From the NCBI GenBank assembly GCA_035946735.1, contig DASYYZ010000055.1:183584-247583 (forward strand): a stretch of DNA of 64,000 nucleotides, written 5' to 3'. The DNA is from Gp13-AA77 sp035946735 (GTDB lineage Bacteria; Acidobacteriota; Terriglobia; UBA7540). The notes below the pieces were generated by a model. That model had not been told where the DNA came from and ran no database searches. It saw nothing but the letters and a program-made list of their open reading frames with translations. This document shows positions 62,120 to 64,000 of this stretch, in pieces. The position numbers and the translations under genes were made by a program. The stretch's first letter is position 1. Every line of letters starts with the position of its first letter.

Positions 62120-63373
62120 CTACGGCGTGTATTTGAACACGGTGCCGCAGCCGTAATCGCCGCCGCCGTAGGTCGTGCCGTAGAGATTCCCTGCCGAGTC
62201 CCGGATCACGCCTGCTTCGGGGTACTCGCCATCGCCGGAAGACTCCCCAAACTTGTACAGCACCGTTTCCTTGCCGGTCGAGTTCAGCTCAAAGAGCACG
62301 CCGCAGCCGCCACCATCGTTGCACGAGGTGGAACCGCCCACCTCGGTAGTACCGAAGAAATTGCCGGAGCTTCCACGAGCCAAACCCACTGGATAGCCCC
62401 CGTTGCCTCGACCGTTGAAGTTCAGGAGGACACTTTCGGTACCCGAGGGGGTTACCTTGAATACCACGCCATACCCAAGGCCCACCGAATTATCGTATGC
62501 GCCGCCGTAAATCGTAGCACCATAAAGGTTTCCAGCAGCGTCCCGCAGCAGAGTGACCCCTGCGGGAAACGCTCCATCGTTTGGAAAGCCCGCAAAACTG
62601 TGCAGTATGGTCTCGGTGCCGTCGGGCGCCAACTTGAAAACGGTTCCGAAACCGAAAGCGCCGCCATTCTCCGTCGTGCCGTAAAGGTTTCCCGCTGAGT
62701 CGCGGACCAGGGTACCAATCGGGTTGTTCCCGTCGCCAGACGTTTGAGATCCGAAGTTGTAGAGCACACTCTCTACGCCACCCGGGCTTAGCTTGAAGAT
62801 CACGCCGGTCCCCAAGCCACCATAAAACGCAGTGCCATAGGCGTTACCCGCGCTGTCGCGAACCAGCCCTCCGAAGGGCTCATTGCCGTCCGCATTCCCC
62901 GTGAAGTTGTAGAGCACCGTTTTTTTCCCGTCCGCGGTCACCTTGAAGACCGCGCCGCTGTCGTGCAGACCGCCAACGGGGGTGGTTCCGTAAAGGTTGC
63001 CCTTTTCATCCAGGATCAGGTTTGCCAACGCGGGGTTTTCTGCGTCAAAGGTATGAGTGGAGAAGCTGTAGAGCAATGTCTCCGTCCCGTTGGGCCTGAC
63101 TTTGAAGACCGATCCAAAACCCTTAACGCCGCCATTATAGGTAGTGCCGTAGAGATTGCCAGCCGAGTCGCGAACCAGGCCGGCCTCGGGGTTTTCCCCG
63201 TCCGGCTTGCATTGAAACGAATAGAGCACGCTGTAAGTGCCTGCGGCAGCGCTTCGCGAAGATTGGGCCGGCAATACCCCTGGCCCGAGCAGTGCAATGA
63301 ACATGGAGGCCGCGAACAGCAGCGCCGCGCCCCCTGATAAAGGCCGGAATGAATCTTTCATCTTTCTTTTCAT
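62120..63373 (-). CDS. Second secreted seven-repeat GloVer-type protein
   Basis: 417 aa, AAGGAGAGC before ATG 63373. Signal peptide (ALLFAASMFIALLGPGVLPAQ). Seven units with the pattern GNLYGTTxxGG...GTVFK...SVLYNF (GNLYGTTYNGG, GNLYGTTPVGG, GNAYGTAFYGG, GNLYGTTENGG, GNLYGATIYGG, GNFFGTTEVGG, GNLYGTTYGGG). Same family and unit number as 10709-11908, but only moderately similar. Function unknown. Confidence 0.88.
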   Translation of the reverse strand: MKRKMKDSFRPLSGGAALLFAASMFIALLGPGVLPAQSSRSAAAGTYSVLYSFQCKPDGENPEAGLVRDSAGNLYGTTYNGGVKGFGSVFKVRPNGTETLLYSFSTHTFDAENPALANLILDEKGNLYGTTPVGGLHDSGAVFKVTADGKKTVLYNFTGNADGNEPFGGLVRDSAGNAYGTAFYGGLGTGVIFKLSPGGVESVLYNFGSQTSGDGNNPIGTLVRDSAGNLYGTTENGGAFGFGTVFKLAPDGTETILHSFAGFPNDGAFPAGVTLLRDAAGNLYGATIYGGAYDNSVGLGYGVVFKVTPSGTESVLLNFNGRGNGGYPVGLARGSSGNFFGTTEVGGSTSCNDGGGCGVLFELNSTGKETVLYKFGESSGDGEYPEAGVIRDSAGNLYGTTYGGGDYGCGTVFKYTP

Positions 63374-64000
63374 TGAGCTCTCCTTACTATCTGAGGATTT
63401 CGGGCCACTGGGAGCGCCTCGACGATTTCACCTCCGCCGATGCGAAGTCAGCGGCTTACCCAAACGAGTCTACTTAAACACCCACGTCGGAACGCCGCCG
63501 GAATGATCTCGGGTCATTTTCGATCCCCCCCGGATTTTGAATTCGACCAACTACCTATTCGCAGTCAACAGGTTAGGCCCCGTTTCGGGACGTGTCAAGA
63601 CAAAGCAGGTGACTCAAATGAGTTGATACCCACAAAGCTACGAATCGGACAGGTCAAGGTTGCGCGTCAAGGACTCACGCGGAAGTTAGAGAGACTGCTT
63701 ACGTTGGTTGTTGTTTGAATTTGAACATCAGCGCCGGCACTATACACGCGAAAATGGCCGGTTTCAGAAGTGGCTCTGCGAGACGAAGCGCGACGAAGGG
63801 GGCGTAAAAGATACACGAGAAAATCGGGGCCGCTAAACGTAAGGAAACAAATCAGAAATCTGGGGGAGAGGGTTCTATGAAAGGGGATGTCAAGAGAAAG
63901 TTTTCTCCTGCGACTGGATGAGATGTGGTTTCTCTCGGCTTCCAGCCCCTGTGATCTTCCAAGGATATTTGTGACCGAGCTCCGATCAGCATCGGCAGGA
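63374..64000. other. 627 bases at the right edge without recognisable gene
   Basis: Upstream region of the GloVer gene. Short frames only (e.g. 63877, 14 codons). No repeat or RNA signature recognised. Confidence 0.4.

Overview
This is a chromosomal, GC-rich bacterial window. It most likely comes from an acidobacterium (class Terriglobia, Koribacter/Solibacter-like). The argument is the combination of orphan ABC permeases of the 'acidobacterial duplicated orphan permease' (ADOP) type, secreted GloVer-type repeat proteins with exactly seven repeats, BNR/Vps10-like secreted propeller proteins, a Tat-exported Gfo/Idh/MocA oxidoreductase and a tmRNA tag ending in ALAA. No rRNA or other direct phylogenetic marker was available, so the assignment is an inference.

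Left part (1-16.5 kb): a dense minus-strand housekeeping block. Read in the direction of transcription it is dprA - topA - [GloVer protein, inverted transglutaminase] - trmFO - [DUF6941-like / Phd-like / PIN] - xerC - ffh - rpsP - khpA - rimM - trmD - rplS - rnhB - pyrC (cut by the edge). These are two classical conserved neighbourhoods, dprA-topA-trmFO-xerC and ffh-rpsP-khpA-rimM-trmD-rplS-rnhB, placed end to end and interrupted by accessory cargo. A 121-bp near-copy of the topA 3' end lies about 2.15 kb downstream of topA, on the far side of the GloVer gene.

Middle (16.5-27 kb): DinB-like protein, a tightly packed run of small genes of unknown function (17.6-19.3 kb), and an intact IS1595-type element whose 24-bp inverted repeats and 8-bp target duplication can be read exactly. 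Then come an M20 peptidase, an MFS transporter, a CAP-domain secreted protein, a sugar-nucleotide epimerase and a GlcD-like FAD oxidase. The two convergent genes at 23.8-24.1 kb are separated by two back-to-back 123-bp palindromic elements.

Right part (27-64 kb): mostly secreted or envelope functions. These include two tandem BNR-propeller proteins (the second about 2,000 aa with four repeat classes), a PlsC acyltransferase, tRNA-Ala, a Tat oxidoreductase, an S41 peptidase, an M16 peptidase pair, cytochrome P460, three ADOP permease genes of which two are 5'-truncated, a Tat amidase/lipoprotein, an alpha-galactosidase-like hydrolase, tmRNA, a second amidase and a second GloVer protein. The stretch 56.6-58.2 kb, next to tmRNA, is a decayed mobile island. 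It holds a tRNA-His 3' fragment (probable att scar), an integrase N-terminal stub, a truncated AbrB-type antitoxin, a frameshifted Doc toxin and a frameshifted cysteine-cluster gene.
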